A stretch of 64,000 bases of DNA from Nemophila menziesii (lineage: Eukaryota > Streptophyta > Magnoliopsida > Boraginales > Hydrophyllaceae): assembly GCA_029959085.1 (NCBI GenBank), contig JARWIR010000023.1, positions 5,159,860-5,223,859 on the forward strand, in the 5' to 3' direction. A program made the translations under genes and the position numbers. Positions 1 through 11,405 of this stretch are shown in pieces. The first letter of the stretch is position 1. Every line of letters begins with the position of its first letter. A model generated the notes under the pieces. It saw only the letters and a program-made list of their open reading frames with translations, was not told the origin of the DNA and searched no databases.

Positions 1-556
1 ATACAGTGAAGTGGACATTATAGAGTTTTAACATAAAACAATATTCAAAAACTATCATAATATATAGTACTTACACTAGGTTGTCCTAGTTTCTTCACAC
101 CAGTAGGTAAGAAACCATCTTTAACATCATGAATTCTGAATTTAGTCAACTCCACACATGGTCTTTTGTTTGGTGTAAACTGTATAGAACAATATGGTAC
201 AAAAGTACACTTACTACAAAGTAAAGTCACATCCTTGTTTAAAAACAACCCACCTGAACATTGTTTGATGAAGTTTCAGCCACTACTCTTTGCTTTTGTG
301 AATCCCCAACCACTAAATTAACAGATGCATTAGTGCTAGCTTGAGTCAAAACACCAACTACATTATCATCACCCATTGTATCCTATACATAAGAAAAATC
401 AAACTTAGTAAGAAGATATATTATACATAAGAAAAATCAAACTTAATTACCCGACTCTGTGACGTTTGTTGACCTTTAACACTTGTCTCAACATCCTCTG
501 CCTTCTTTTCTTCCTGTGTTTGTGTACCAACCCGTTGTGCTTTAGATTTTGGTCTC

Positions 557-1036
557 CTACCCGATGGACTTAACTTGTGTATTCACTACAAAATTGCTAT
601 CATTGACATCTAAGTGAACTTCAATCGCATCAATATCAACTTCCACCTTACTCTTACAACCCCTAACTTGAAGTTCACTACTTAAAGCATCCACATTAAC
701 ATTGCTATTAGCAACATTTATATTCACATCACTATTTGTAGCATTAACAAATACATTGTTTTCGGTCACTTGTGAATTGTTTCTTAGTCTAGTAGACCTT
801 CTCTTGTCTACCTTCACTACACTACTACTTTGACTTTGACATTCCATTGGTGTAATGTTGGGTGTAGGTGGAATTTGATCCTCAATACCACCCACCTCTA
901 CTGAATCATTAACACCACTTTCAGCTACACTTTGAGCTTCACTTATACGCGAACATCTTCTCTTGTTGTGTCCATGTTGCTTACAAAAACCACATTTACC
1001 CTTCATACCACTCCTTCCAACACTTTCAACCGCCAC
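557..1036 (-). pseudogene. MuDR-like transposase, CCHC-knuckle tail
   Basis: The 159-residue segment begins shortly after the SWIM part and contains a zinc knuckle, CGFCKQHGHNKRRC (CX2CX4HX4C). Many MuDR-like proteins carry such a knuckle after the SWIM finger. The remainder is low-complexity with imperfect repeats of NSDVNINVANSNVNV. A further open piece at 45-248 may continue it. It is in a different frame from the SWIM part. Confidence 0.65.
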
Positions 1037-1055
1037 CCTAACATCTCCACTTGCA

Positions 1056-1646
1056 TTAGCTTTTTTTTATAGATTTTTTTACTCTCTCCTCGACATCTTC
1101 TCCAGCTGCCCTATCTCTTTTCTTTTTAGGTCTACCACAAAGCTTCATACCCTTTGGGGTAAACACCTTTGACCCATTTGTCTGAGGCCATAAATCAGGC
1201 CCATTAATTGGGCCTATAAAAGGCTCATAGGCTTTTTTAAATGTGCTAGTCATAAAATATTGAGACGTGTAGTCCTCAGGCTCAAGACCCACTGAGGATA
1301 ATGCAGAAATGACGTGGACACATGGTATCCCCGACAAATCCCATCCTCTACATGCACATGTAAAAGTGGTCAAATCAACCGCAAATTGTGGCCCACTTGT
1401 CCCCTTGACCTGGAAACAGTTTGAACCACAATGCAAAGGTATCCACTTTGATGACCACTTCTTTCTATCATTCATTATTTTTCTAATTTTGGGACAAATA
1501 TCAACTTTCCATCTAGATATCCACCTCCTACGTTTTTCTAGCCTTTCAAGTAAGTATAACCTTATACACTCTAGACAAACTAACACACTAGACTCTCTAG
1601 CATCCAACAATTGTTTATTCCAAGACTCACACATATTGTTTAACAA
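1056..1646 (-). pseudogene. MuDR-like transposase, C-terminal SWIM finger part
   Basis: The 196-residue segment contains a SWIM zinc finger of CxCx(n)CxH type: CACRGWDLSGIPCVHVISAL. This is preceded by the EN/SWNKQLLDAR and KWIPLHCGSNCFQV blocks usual for plant MULE transposases. The end is a basic tail (GRPKKKRDRAAG). The frame stops inside an A-run at about 1060 on the minus strand, and the adjacent CCHC knuckle (557-1036) is in another frame, so a one-base slip in the A-run has probably split the protein. Confidence 0.8.
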
Positions 1647-1900
1647 AACATCACAATGTGTATTGGTTCTAAAGTGAGACCTACTCCAATACCTGGGGTG
1701 TTATTTTGCGAGCCACTCATACGCTTCACCATCCATGCTTCTAATAACCTCCATGACATTCGTAAACCTCTCAACATACGTAGCTCTAGTCGCATCCCAT
1801 ATTTTGTCTTTAAGTGCAAATGAACCATGTTTTTTCTTAAAATTCTGATGGAGATGTCGAACACAATGTCTGTGTTCAACATTTGGCAACAATTCCTCAA
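1640..1900 (-). pseudogene. MuDR-like transposase, middle fragment
   Basis: Two overlapping minus-strand frames between 1640 and 1900 carry pieces of one protein: an HRHCVRHLHQNFKKKHG stretch and an ATRATYVERFTNVMEVIRSMDGEAYEWLA stretch. Such sequences link the catalytic core to the SWIM finger in plant MuDR transposases (a conserved CRHLxxNF block). The reading frame changes inside the block, indicating an indel. Confidence 0.7.
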
Positions 1901-2583
1901 TTGCTATACCTTATCCCTGTGTGGATGAAAAAAAAAACAACCATTACTACACTTGTATTTAGTAATATGTAAAAAAAAGGACTAAAAATAGAGTTAAAAA
2001 CAACTACCTTTTGCTTGTCGGTAATAGAAACCCACATCTCAGGTTCAATAATATCAAGGTCTTCAACTAATAAACTAGAAAACCACCTCCAAGTATCCAA
2101 ATTCTCAGTTTCAACCAAACTATAACAAATTGGATAAATGCAATTGTTAGCATCCATTTCAACCGCAGTCAGAATCACACCGGAGTGAGGTCCTTTGAGA
2201 TGACAACCATCCAAGCCTACAACCCTTCTACAACCAGCTGAAAACCCCCTTTTCTGAGGCTCTAAACAACAATAGAATCTTAAGAACCTGTGCTCTCCAG
2301 TAACTTCATCTTCCTCAGTTTTTAAAAATACAGTAGATCCCGGATTAGTCCTTAAAAGCTCAGCACAATAGTTGTTAAGTAAGCTATACTGGTCTAAGAA
2401 ATGAACTTCGTCTAGTGACCTACCTTTCTTGATGGTCCTATAGGTTTGCCTCCTACTAATGCTTACATGTAGATCACGCAAGACTTGCTCTTGCAAATCT
2501 ATAGCTTTATTGTTTGAGTTCATCTTCAACTGATGAGAATATCTCTTAGATAGTACAGTCGAATTCACATGCCTACTATTCAA
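1897..2583 (-). pseudogene. MuDR-like transposase, catalytic core fragment
   Basis: The 228-residue segment contains the typical MULE transposase core: a VVGLDGCHLKGP block carrying the first catalytic Asp, then AVEMDANNCIYPICYSLVE, then TWRWFSSLLVEDL. These blocks are diagnostic for MULE (Mutator) DDE transposases, which cut and paste the element through its terminal inverted repeats. The C-terminal end runs into a non-coding-looking tail (poly-Phe/Ile), and the next part of the domain lies in another frame at 1640-1900. A decayed intron or an indel is therefore likely at about 1905-2010. Broken copy. Confidence 0.85.
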
Positions 2584-2805
2584 CGCACAACCACAAGTTT
2601 AAAGTACGGATTTGAAAGCTTCCATTCTCACACACAGTTGCATAAATAAAACATAAACAATTTCTTACCTCTACACCTCGCTCTAACTCTCCCAGGTTCA
2701 TTACATTGGAACCAAATATTCCTAATTTCGACAATAGTTGTTGCTCTAACTGCATCCTTGAATTCACTACCATAAGACTAGATCATACCCACCTCTAACT
2801 TCGGG

Positions 2806-3087
2806 TCATCCATATCCCCAGTAAACTTTAAACCTGGGATGAATCCCCTTTTGAATTCCAGAACGTTGACCTTCATCCTCTTCTGACAAACCTTCCAAAC
2901 TATTCAATTGCTCAGAATCCTCCCCAGAACACTCGTTAAAATCGTCATCGTTAATTTCAGGTAACAATTTTGGACATGGTAGGTCTGGCCCGTTTATATT
3001 AATCGAAGGCGAGGAACCAACACCAGCAAATTCAATGCCTATATCGATATTATCCTGGTACAATATATCGTCTTCGTCAGCTTCCAC
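2806..3087 (-). pseudogene. MuDR-like transposase, N-terminal acidic part
   Basis: A 93-residue open segment rich in Asp and Glu, starting METDD-like with MEADEDDILYQ. It sits directly upstream of the MULE core in the same orientation, the usual place of the acidic N-terminal region in plant MuDR transposases. The frame is lost near 2806 and coding resumes in another frame (2576-2773), so either a frameshift or an intron separates the pieces. Assignment rests mostly on position. Confidence 0.5.
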
Positions 3088-3737
3088 GTCGTTATCACTA
3101 TCGTGGAAGGAGAAATCGGAACCACTGATTTCACTACTGGAGTCTAGAAGAGAAAAGAAATAAATACAAAAATTATTAATTATTTATGGAAAATAACGAA
3201 AACCCTAGAACCCTAGAATGAAAATTGAACGTTCAATGAAGTGGGGGAAGTAATTAATTTCCTGAATCACTCAATATTTAATTCAAAACAGCCATTTATA
3301 CGGTATAATTAGCGTGTGTATGCCTCAAGTTCTCGATCTCGAAAATCTGCTACTTTTTACCCCCAAACTGTGACGAACACCAAGAACACCTATTACTGTG
3401 TGTATTCAATCTGTTTTTGTTATGTTTGTGTTTAACCCGAAGTCAAAGAGTCGATGTAGGTAAAGGGTAAGTAAAGAGATGGAAAAGACGAGTTTTCCCA
3501 TGCCACGTAATAAAAAAGCTTTCAGCTGGTGGTGACGTCAGGCTTAGGTGGAGCTTACGTGTCGGTGACCTGGCGCCAAATGGCATTGACTAACGGTCAA
3601 CTGACAGAAAATGGAAAAAAGGGCTAACGGTGACAAAAAAAGTTTCCTAAAGGGCGTTTTTTGGAAAAAAAAAGAGATAAGGGGCGGTTTCTGCACTTTG
3701 ACGAAACATAAGGGGCTTCACGGGGTGTTCACCCTTT

Positions 3738-5179
3738 ACTATGTATGCATGTTTTAAAAACGCATCCTGAGAAGCCATAGAAATCTTTTAAAATATATTT
3801 TTGGCCTTTATAAAGATCCAAACGACCCCAAAAAAGGTATTGAAATGTTAAAAAACATTTTGAAATCGGTCTAGGCTCTAACATAATGTAAGGATAAAAA
3901 TACCTATGTTTCTTTGTTTTGCTAGGTGGGACATCCAAATGTCACCTGGCGCCTAGGCACCGTCTACTAGAGTCACGCGACGCTTTCTACATGAGATATC
4001 AGAATTAGTATCAAGTCTATATATAATTTTGAAAATACGTAAATAATAAAGTGCTTGCTTCTAAGAATTATAATCAACTACAAATGAAGGAATTGACGAG
4101 AACGATAATGAAAAGGGTCATACTAGGTAATTATACGACCCCCACTAGTTTGCATTACTTAACATTAATTTAAGATAATTAGTATAAAAGATTATTTACA
4201 TGCTATATTTCAGTAAATCTATGTCTAAAGTGTTAATAATTAGATTTATGTTGATGGTCCTGCAAGTATACACTTAGTATAAAAAGTGATTAGGTGAAAA
4301 TTCAGATAAAGGTAATATAACTCATAAGATAAATTCAATTTCATTATGTTACACTACAGTTTTTGGTCCATAGGGTGAAGCAATTGTATAGTTATATCCT
4401 GATTTTTGTCATGATTTTGTAAGTATATGTAATTTTGGTGTATGTATTGTAGGAAATTTAATGCACTTTTATACACCCATTTAATCATATATGCACATTT
4501 TTAGTCTTAAAATCCTACTTTTTTTAAGTCAAATTAATGTTTCTATTTGTGTAGTTTCTTTTACTATTTTAGGGAAAGGTCGTTCGAGAAATTAAGAATA
4601 CCATATAGATAGAGAATGACCCTAAACCCCCATCCTACAAAATAGTGGAAGAAGCTTAGAAGATGAAGCAATAACCAATGAAGGAGATGTGAAAGAGTTT
4701 AAAGAAATTTTTGGACAATGGCTAGCATGTTAAAAGATGAAATAAGAGAAGTATCACCGCCTTCTTCATTGACTAGTCTCTTTACGGTTAAATTCATCTC
4801 ACACTGAGGTTTTCCTCAAAGCCCAAGTAAATGAGGATCCAAAATTTAGAGGTTGGGTCAAGCAATAATTTGTTCCTATTCAATTCAACTCATGTGTGAA
4901 TTACTATTTATTTGATTTTTTTTTTACCAACTTATGTATATCACTTCACATTAAAATCAAGAATTAAAATTATTTTATTAGCTGGAGAGAGAAAACCCCA
5001 AGTCTCTCTTCTTCATTTCTAATATACACATACCATATTTTTAGAGTAATTATTGTTGTCGGTATACTTAAAAATACTTTAATATATTGGGAATGATAGG
5101 GAGAAAATACTATGCAAAACTCTGAAGTACAATGCATGCCCAATCTGTGACCTACCCTCCTCATTAACCAAGAATATTG
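3738..5179. other. AT-rich interval without recognised genes
   Basis: About 1.4 kb of AT-rich sequence between the Mutator-type element and the truncated Gypsy element A. No coding region, terminal repeat pair or target duplication could be recognised. A short stretch at 3941-3990 (CCTGGCGCCTAGGCACC) resembles the subterminal GC motif of the hAT-like MITE at 35389, but nothing else matches it. Confidence 0.4.
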
Positions 5180-5184
5180 CTAAA

Positions 5185-6700
5185 TATTTGGATAAATGAA
5201 AAGTGAGCTTTTGGCTCTCTCCTCACTAGCCATCAACGAATCGCCCTAGAGCTTGAGTTCTTACTCCGAGATGTTCTCACTCAACCCAATTTTTGATGCT
5301 TTTGATGTGCATCCCCAATAATCCCAAATAAACCCTTTTATGATGATATACAAAATCCACTTTGCCGGTCCGAATATATATTCTTTTCATATCAATTTTT
5401 TTTCTTTTGTATAGCTATGACTCTCTTTTTAATGTTGAGATATCACGCTATTTTTTTCATATATATATTTTTCTTTTTTTATGCCCTTGTTGGCAAATTT
5501 CGCTCGTAGCTTCTTTTCCATTCACTACTACTCCGGCAAAGGGTTACAATAATAACTTTTTCATCATCAATAATTTCACAATTACAATTTCCAAATCCCA
5601 AATGTTCCCTAATGATGAAACCCACCACCCCAAACTCAAGCTCTAAAAACGACTTGTTTCAGGTTTTGCGATTCGAGTGCGGGTCATATAGATAAGTCCT
5701 ACAAACTAAGGGTATAGATTATAATATGGTTTATAAAAGGCTTTAGAAAGGCTCAGAGGGGCTAAGATGGATAAATAATAAAAATAATCAAATAAAAGGG
5801 TGAGACGGTATAAAAGGCTTCAAGTGGCTTCAATATGAAAGAACTGCCTTATTCATTTTTCTAACTACCGGATTTTGTTACTTTTTCGCTACTAGTTCAT
5901 AGACAAGTGGGTTTTCAACTAATTTCAAGCCTCACGTTCTACACACCAAATAACTCTCCCTAAGTTTCAACTTAACTTCTTAGCATTGCTCATTAACTTT
6001 TCTATCTTTTATTTCTTGTTTTTATACATGCATGCTAAACATATTTATGACATCTTTCAAAAACATACTACTTACTATCATTGACCTAATTAAAATCATG
6101 CTCACATGGGTACATTCAACATATTCTATGCCTAATTCAACCCAAAAAAAATTTAAATTTTATGAAAAAAACAAAAAGGAAGATGAGGACAACGAATCCC
6201 CACCCCCAACTCAAAAATGAGCCGAGTCCCCACGACTCGAAAAAGACTCAAGAAAAATAAAATTTAAGTTTAGCATACATATTGCACATAAAGAAATGGT
6301 AGGGAAGAAAGAAAACATACTCTTCGAGGCTATTACCTCGCCTTATCGACGTCCCAAGATAGGATTTTGCTGGATTTTTCTTTGATTGTTCATGGAATGT
6401 TATGATGTACTCCTTTTCTTCTTTTGAAAGTTACGTAGTTACTCTCAAAACTTTAATGACCCAAGCATTGTCAATATTGTTACTCGTCTTAAATTCACGT
6501 GTTTCTTCTTCACCCAACTTCTTATTCGCTTTCCGATCAAGACACGTGATCATAGTAGGATATTGTATTAAATAACGACATGGGAGAGATCGAAAATTCA
6601 TATCACCTCCTTATAGATCAACTGTGCCACATCTTCTTCTTCTTCTCACAAAATACAATTCAACAAAAAGAACGTTTTTTAGAACGTCTTCCCATTAACG
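5185..6700 (-). other. Gypsy A 3' untranslated region, conserved with element B
   Basis: Colinear with 54572-55640 of element B. Shared blocks include GTGAGCTTTTGGCTCTCTCC (5200), CCACTTTGCCGGTCCGAATA (5356), a GGGTTACAATA block (5539) and CCCCACGACTCGAAAAAGAC (6219). No long reading frame is shared. It lies between the last coding remnant and the expected 3' LTR, so it is a conserved non-coding 3' region of the family. Confidence 0.6.
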
Positions 6701-6704
6701 TAGA

Positions 6705-7043
6705 TCAACCCAATATTTCCAAATCTCCATGAATCGTCTTGTATTCTCCTTTATCAACTTCTTCTTCAAATACTTTCTCATAAGCAAAAGGTAGCTCCTT
6801 TAGTTGTTTCTTCGGAGAAGCTATCATGGCCATTGAAGCTTTCTCTTTTTCTTCGGGTGTAGGGTCTTTTATTTGTAGAGGTTGTGTTGTTTTCTTCACT
6901 AAAGATGGAACCTTTTTGCCCATTGAATCAAACACAGCTAGCTTACCTCTCTTTTCTCGACTTGTTTTACCCTTTGAATTGGAACTAGGACTTTTCTCAC
7001 TTGATTTCTTCTCAATTAAATCCAATACCTTGCTTTTCTTCAT
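6705..7043 (-). CDS. Lys/Ser-rich accessory ORF of Gypsy A
   Basis: A 112-residue open frame rich in Lys, Ser and Glu, with no recognised domain. It sits downstream of the gag remnant in the element's orientation, the position where Athila/Tat-type Gypsy elements may carry an extra ORF, and where element B has its own small ORF (55652-55936). Its sequence does not clearly match the element B ORF. It may be a remnant or may not be translated. Confidence 0.35.
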   Translation of the reverse strand: MKKSKVLDLIEKKSSEKSPSSNSKGKTSREKRGKLAVFDSMGKKVPSLVKKTTQPLQIKDPTPEEKEKASMAMIASPKKQLKELPFAYEKVFEEEVDKGEYKTIHGDLEILG

Positions 7044-7159
7044 CTCCCTTACAGTAGATAATGTTTATGTTCTCTTAATCATCTCAACTGACCCCCAACT
7101 CAAAGCTTTAACCACTCTTGAAATTTGAAACTCTTGATTATTGGTTGTACAAGCTTAAT

Positions 7160-7500
7160 TGGTGCACTGGGGTTATGGTCCGGTATACCGTACCTGGAAC
7201 CCGAATTTTTTTTCTTCTCGGCAAGAAACCCGAGTCGCTTACCCGTAGCACGTGTTTTCTCCTCTGTGGTATACCGGGGCTGGGGTCCGGTGTACCGGAG
7301 AGCTGGTCTAAATATATCCAAAAATTTCGTTTTTATTTTATCTACAAATCAGTTTTTCTCTACTCCATTGGATAGATCTCAAAAAAATATGCGATTTAGA
7401 CTCGATAAAAAGTGAGATCCGATACCCGAGCCTAAAGTTATGCCAGTTCGAAGTTTTTTTTAAATTTCTCGCGCTGATAGGTGCGGTGTACCGCAAAAAG
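7160..7500. repeat. Paired CGGTAYACCG near-palindromes, Gypsy A copy
   Basis: Near-palindromic boxes start at 7160 (degenerate, GGTGCACTGG), 7181 (CGGTATACCG), 7267 (TGGTATACCGG), 7288 (CGGTGTACCGG) and 7484 (CGGTGTACCGC). The two pairs 7160/7181 and 7267/7288 each have exactly 21-bp spacing, and the pairs repeat at about 107 bp. The intervening sequence (AACCCGAG...ACCCGTAGCACGTGTTTT) matches the spacers in element B at 56486-56745. Related pairs also occur in the Copia LTRs at 40271 and 46726. Confidence 0.75.
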
Positions 7501-7739
7501 CTTCTGTCCATCCCTTTTTAACTTCGGAAATTTTCCATTTTTTCACCCAAGATTCGAACCCTTGCATACCTACAAACTAAAAACACTTATACCTTTCTTA
7601 TTACTGCAATATGCACTAAAAAACACATAAACTCACTAAAACGAACAAAAAACATAAATACCTAAAATCATAAAAGAATGTGGGATGTCTCCCAAGAGCA
7701 CTTTTGTTTAACGTCATTAAGTTTGACGTGTTACCTCAA

Positions 7740-7949
7740 TTACGATTGACGAAATTTCCACCCCTTGCCTCTAATTCCCACGAACTTCTCAGCTCTATTC
7801 TTCATAATCATGGATGGTGCCATCCAAGAATTCATGGGTAGAGGTGTGTCTGGTGGTAACTCTATTTCATTTGTAGCATTACACTCCTCTGGCAATCCAT
7901 TCATCTTTTCGGTTTCTGAACTTCGTTTGTTAGAAAGAATGTCCTTCAT
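7740..7949 (-). pseudogene. Gypsy A gag-pro remnant
   Basis: A 69-residue piece that starts MKDILSNKR and contains GLPEECNA, aligning with the GLPEECSA block that precedes the protease in element B. The expected protease motif does not follow. The frame instead runs into a basic GIRGKGWKFRQS tail and stops, just before the TTACCTC and ACGTCATTAAG junction shared with element B (about 56920-56950). Protease and all downstream pol domains are missing. Confidence 0.6.
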
Positions 7950-7964
7950 GAACTGACCATATTT

Positions 7965-8360
7965 TTACATTCTTGTGAGAGCTTCTACAAACGGGATACT
8001 GATCTTCAACTCGTTCACCATGTCAAGGAACTTCTTGAATTCTTTTTCAATGTTCTGATTTCTGACACGTGACGGGAATGGTGGAGGAGGACGTGTATTT
8101 GTTACCACTGGGCTCTCTTTCTTTTCTGGTGTCTTCTCTGGGACACTTGTTTGTTCAATTACCTCTTCCACCTTGTTTTTAATTGTTTCTTCAACCACTT
8201 TTTCAGGAATAGAGGTTGGTTCTGGTTCTACTCTAGGTGGAGGTAATTGTTTTCCACTTCTTAATTCAACTACATGACAAACATTATCTTTTGGAGCACG
8301 AGTATCACTTGGGAGTTGTCTTTTTGCAAAGATTTGAAGTTTATTCACCATTTGTGACAT
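7965..8360 (-). pseudogene. Gypsy A gag C-terminal segment
   Basis: 131 residues with the Athila/Tat-like signature RQLPSDTRAP...ELRSGKQLPPP and NTRPPPPFPSRVRNQN followed by KFLDMVNELKISIPFVEAL. The same blocks occur in element B at 58250-57900 (QLPSDTEVP, TLRSGKKLPPPP, ETRPPPPFPSRVQ, NINIPFLEAI). This region lies between the nucleocapsid and the protease. Confidence 0.75.
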
Positions 8361-8408
8361 GGTATGCTCAATATTCTTAAGCGCCTTGGATGAGTTTTGG
8401 CTTCTTTG

Positions 8409-8918
8409 CTACCTTTCTTCTATTAAGTTCATTATCTTAGCCATGCTTGAATTTAAACTCGAAGGTTGCTCTTGTATGGTTTGCTGCATTGAATAAGAAA
8501 GTGGTTCTTGATAAGCTTCATTATAAATCGGCGCTTCTTGATAGATAGGGTGTGGAGGATAATAAGATTGTGGTCGCGGTTGATAATATGTCTGTTGATT
8601 TCTGACCCAATTGTAATTCTGTGGGGGCTGATAATCAGCGTAATTTCCTTGAGATTGATAATAACCATCATAATAATGGTTTCTTTGATAAGGTATGAAG
8701 GAAATTAAAGCTGGATTATTCATGCAATATTCCCACGAGTGATCTCTTTCTCCAAAACTAGGACATGAAGGTGAGGTATGTACTAGATTTCTCTGAGCTA
8801 GTTTTCGCGCTTGTTCTCGTAATTCCTCAAGTTGTTGGTTTAACTCTTTGAGCTTTGGAGATTCTAAAGTCTCTTTTTGTTTTTCTGATTTAAACCGGCC
8901 AACTTCTCTTGGTTTCAA
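8409..8918 (-). pseudogene. Gypsy A gag, nucleocapsid-side fragment
   Basis: 169 residues with a coiled-coil-like start (KLKELNQQLEELREQARKLAQ), then CPSFGERDHSWEYCMNNP, matching CSSCGGDDHSWEECANNP of element B. A Tyr/Gln/Pro-rich repeat tail follows. The knuckle in element B is also atypical for a CCHC, so zinc binding is doubtful. The N-terminal capsid-like domain present in element B (59844-59000) is absent. Similarity breaks just upstream of 8918, so the gag start has been deleted. Confidence 0.75.
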
Positions 8919-9093
8919 GAACGTACTCCATAATTAGCTTCTGTAAGATCTAATAATACGAAACTTCCCTTTCCTAAAAAAATCTGCTATTTCCTGAAAA
9001 AAACCTGTAAAACAAAAACTAAAAAGAAAAGCGTAAAATAGAACTAACTAAAATAAAAGCACTAGATAATTGCACAAGGACTAACGATATAGT

Positions 9094-9110
9094 CCCCGGC
9101 AGCGGCGCAA
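9094..9110 (-). other. Primer-binding site, tRNA-Asp type (Gypsy A)
   Basis: Plus-strand CCCCGGCAGCGGCGCAA matches the 3' end of tRNA-Asp plus CCA with one mismatch (A for C at 9109). On the element's strand it lies 6 nt (AGTTTT) inside the LTR end at 9117. The tRNA copy at 9986-10061 and the element B PBS (59974-59990) have the intact version. Confidence 0.85.
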
Positions 9111-9116
9111 AAAACT

Positions 9117-9985
9117 TGGTGTCGCCTAAGGTGTGATAAAAAGATGTATAAAAATAATGGCAAATAAACACCCTAAGCTGAGCACGGTTCTGCAAGTATA
9201 CAGATCGTATGCAAGTTTTAATGAATAAGTAGAATTCGTTCCTCAGGGACTACGAAGGTTAAGAAGAACTTATGCAAATATTCAAGGGCAAATAATTAAG
9301 CTAGAATAATAATACGCAAGAGAAAGGAAGAAAGATAGATTTTTATTTGGTTTTTAATAAAAGAAAATTAAACTAATAAATTAAAAGACAGAAAATAATT
9401 ACAAGAAAAGAAGATAGTATGAAAGTTTAGCTTGAGTAAATAGCATGTAATCCCCACTAGTTTTGCCGTTCTAAACATGTAAGGGTGAATTATGTAGTAT
9501 TTCAATAATCGGTTCCAATTGCGCTAGGTAGTTTTAAATAGGGTTTACCTGTGTCAATAAGGAGTCCTAAGCAAACTGTTCCTGCAATTGGTAAAATAGC
9601 AATACACTAAAGCATGGTGATTATCTAGTTAGGTTGATTTGTCAGATCTAAACCTTATTCTAGACGTTATGTGCTAAACATGTAATTAAACACCGTTGTC
9701 AATGGTGACCTAACTACTAGATGGTAATTCTATATGGCTGCAGTCCACAAGAACACAGAATATAAATCCAAACACGTAAACAGAGAATAAAAACAATAAT
9801 TCAATTTAAAACATAGAATTCCCAAATTAGATAGATGTCAATCAAAACTAGGGTTCATACATATATGCTAAAACTCAAGATAAATAGAATTTAGTTCATA
9901 CTAAGAAAAGAATTACAGAACTAAAGGTTGAAGGAGACATAATTGATGCACAACTCCTTCAACCTAACTAGAATTCGTTGAAGGA
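9117..9985 (-). repeat. Gypsy A 5' LTR, PBS-side part
   Basis: It starts TGGTGTCGCC on the plus strand, next to the PBS. It matches the nested LTR at 10068-11405 over most of its length, including a block present here (about 9220-9380) that is missing there. It breaks at about 9985, where the tRNA-Asp copy begins. The remaining part of the same LTR continues at 11406-12013, in colinear order with the intact nested LTR. Confidence 0.75.
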
Positions 9986-10061
9986 GTCGTTGTAGTATAG
10001 TGGGAAGTATTCCCGCCTGTCACGCGAGTGACCCCGGGTTCGATCCCCGGCAGCGGCGCCA
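9986..10061 (+). tRNA. tRNA-Asp(GTC)-like sequence with CCA, joined to an LTR
   Basis: Positions 9986-10058 fold as tRNA-Asp. The acceptor GTCGTTG pairs with CAGCGGC, there is a TAGTATAGTGG A-box, the anticodon loop CTGTCAC has anticodon GTC, a GGTTCGATCCC B-box is present and the discriminator base is G. CCA (10059-10061) follows, which nuclear tRNA genes do not encode. Relative to the usual plant sequence as I know it there is one extra C in the variable loop, one anticodon-stem mismatch, and CAGCGG instead of CAACGG (the same as the local PBS). It is followed by the 6-nt spacer AAAACT and then the LTR at 10068. I infer a reverse-transcribed primer, not a standard gene. Polymerase III transcription remains possible. 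Confidence 0.8.
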
Positions 10062-10067
10062 AAAACT

Positions 10068-11405
10068 TGGTGTTGCCTAAGGTGTGATAAAAAGATGTAT
10101 AAAATAAGTGCACCTTAAGCTGAGCACGGTTCTGCAAGTATATAGATCGTATGCAAGTTACTAATAAACTAAAGACAGCAAATAATTACAAGAAAAGAAG
10201 ATAGTATGAAAGTTTAGCTTGAGTAAATAGCATGTAATCCCTACTAGTTTTGCCGTTCTAAACATGTAAGGGTGAATTATGTAGTATTTCAATAATCGGT
10301 TCCAATTGAGCTAGGTAGTTTTAAATAGGGGTTACCTGTGTCAATAAGGAGTCATAAGCAAAATGTTCCTGCAATTGGTAAAATAGCAATACACTAAACC
10401 ATGGTGATTATCTAGTTAGGTTGATTTGCCAGATCTAAACCTTATTCAAGACGTTATGTGCTAAACATGTAATTAAACACCGTTGTCAATGGTGACCTAA
10501 CTACTAGATGGTAATTCTATATGGCTGCAGTCCACAAGAACACAGAATATAAATCCAAACACGTAAACAGAGAATAAAAACAATAATTCAATTTAAAACA
10601 TAGAATTCCCAAATTAGATAGATGTCAATCAAAACTAGGGTTCATACATATACGCTAAAACTCAAGATAAATAGAATTTAGTTCATACTAAGAAAAAAAA
10701 TTATAGAACTAAAGGTTGAAGGAGACATAATTGATGCACAGCTCCTTCCAGACTTCTCTTCTTGTGTTACAGCTTCTTCCTGAACTTAAGGTTTGGTCAA
10801 GGATGATTTTCTAATGTTAAGAGACTGTATTTATAGTGTATAGGTTGACCTAATTCGTTTTCTTGAAGAAAAAGGTAAATATGGGCTCCTAGCCCAACTC
10901 AAATTCGTAGCCCAAAAACATGCAATCAGTGCCGTACTTGTTTTGGTCCTAACAGCTTCAGTATTTATCCGATTGATGTGTATGAGTATACCAAATTCAT
11001 CGTCTCGGAAAGATCTTCAACTTTTCTCTTGACCGTTTCTCCAAATTCCTCACCGTTATTAAGATATAATCTGATTTGTGGTCGTAGGTGCAGAAATTCA
11101 GATTTAAGGCACGTTTTCCTTTTCCATGTTTTTAGCTTTTACTTCCTTATCTTCAGTTTCCATGTTTATCTTCTTTCGTTTAGCTCTTTAACCAACTTGG
11201 ACTCTAATTAATTACCATATATCTCTAAAGCTTCACACTAAATAAATAATTAAACCCAATATGCTCTAAAAATAATAATTAATTAATTCAAGACTCAAAA
11301 TAGGATAGTGTACTAAATCATGAGAAATTCGACCTATAAACTAATAAATATGCCTAAAATGATGTCTCGGAAATAGATTTTATTATCACAAATGAGGAGA
11401 CATCA
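10068..11405 (-). repeat. Nested Gypsy LTR attached to tRNA-Asp copy
   Basis: A full 1338-bp LTR, TGGTGTTGCC...GAGGAGACATCA on the plus strand (TG...CA on the minus strand as well). It is nearly identical to the host LTR but lacks an internal block of about 170 bp. It sits inside the host LTR together with the tRNA copy. The flanks GGAGT (9983-9987) and GGACT (11406-11410) could be a 5-bp target duplication with one mismatch, which would mean the first two tRNA bases belong to the target. There is no internal region, so it is a solo-like LTR. Confidence 0.75.

Larger units (their letters stand above)
1..3737 (-). mobile_element. MuDR-like (Mutator) autonomous element, partial
   Basis: Minus-strand transposase fragments lie in order N-terminus (3087) to C-terminus (557), covering the hallmark parts of plant MuDR-type transposases: acidic N-terminal part, MULE catalytic core, SWIM zinc finger and a CCHC knuckle. 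The right boundary is placed near 3737 because coding similarity stops and a GC-rich terminal-looking stretch (about 3640-3737, containing GGGTGAACACCCC on the minus strand) follows a 5' leader. The left end lies outside the window, so terminal inverted repeats and target duplication cannot be checked. Frames are interrupted several times, so this copy is probably inactive. Confidence 0.75.

Noticed and set aside
4100..4300. Possible degenerate Gypsy LTR
   Set aside because: Two short matches to the element A LTR (CCCACTAGTTT and CTGCAAGTATAC) occur, but in reversed order and without any longer alignment.
9986..10061. An ordinary tRNA-Asp gene
   Set aside because: The encoded CCA, the exact LTR spacer and LTR after it, and LTR sequence directly before it fit a retrotransposon primer copy better. 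Pol III transcription is not excluded.
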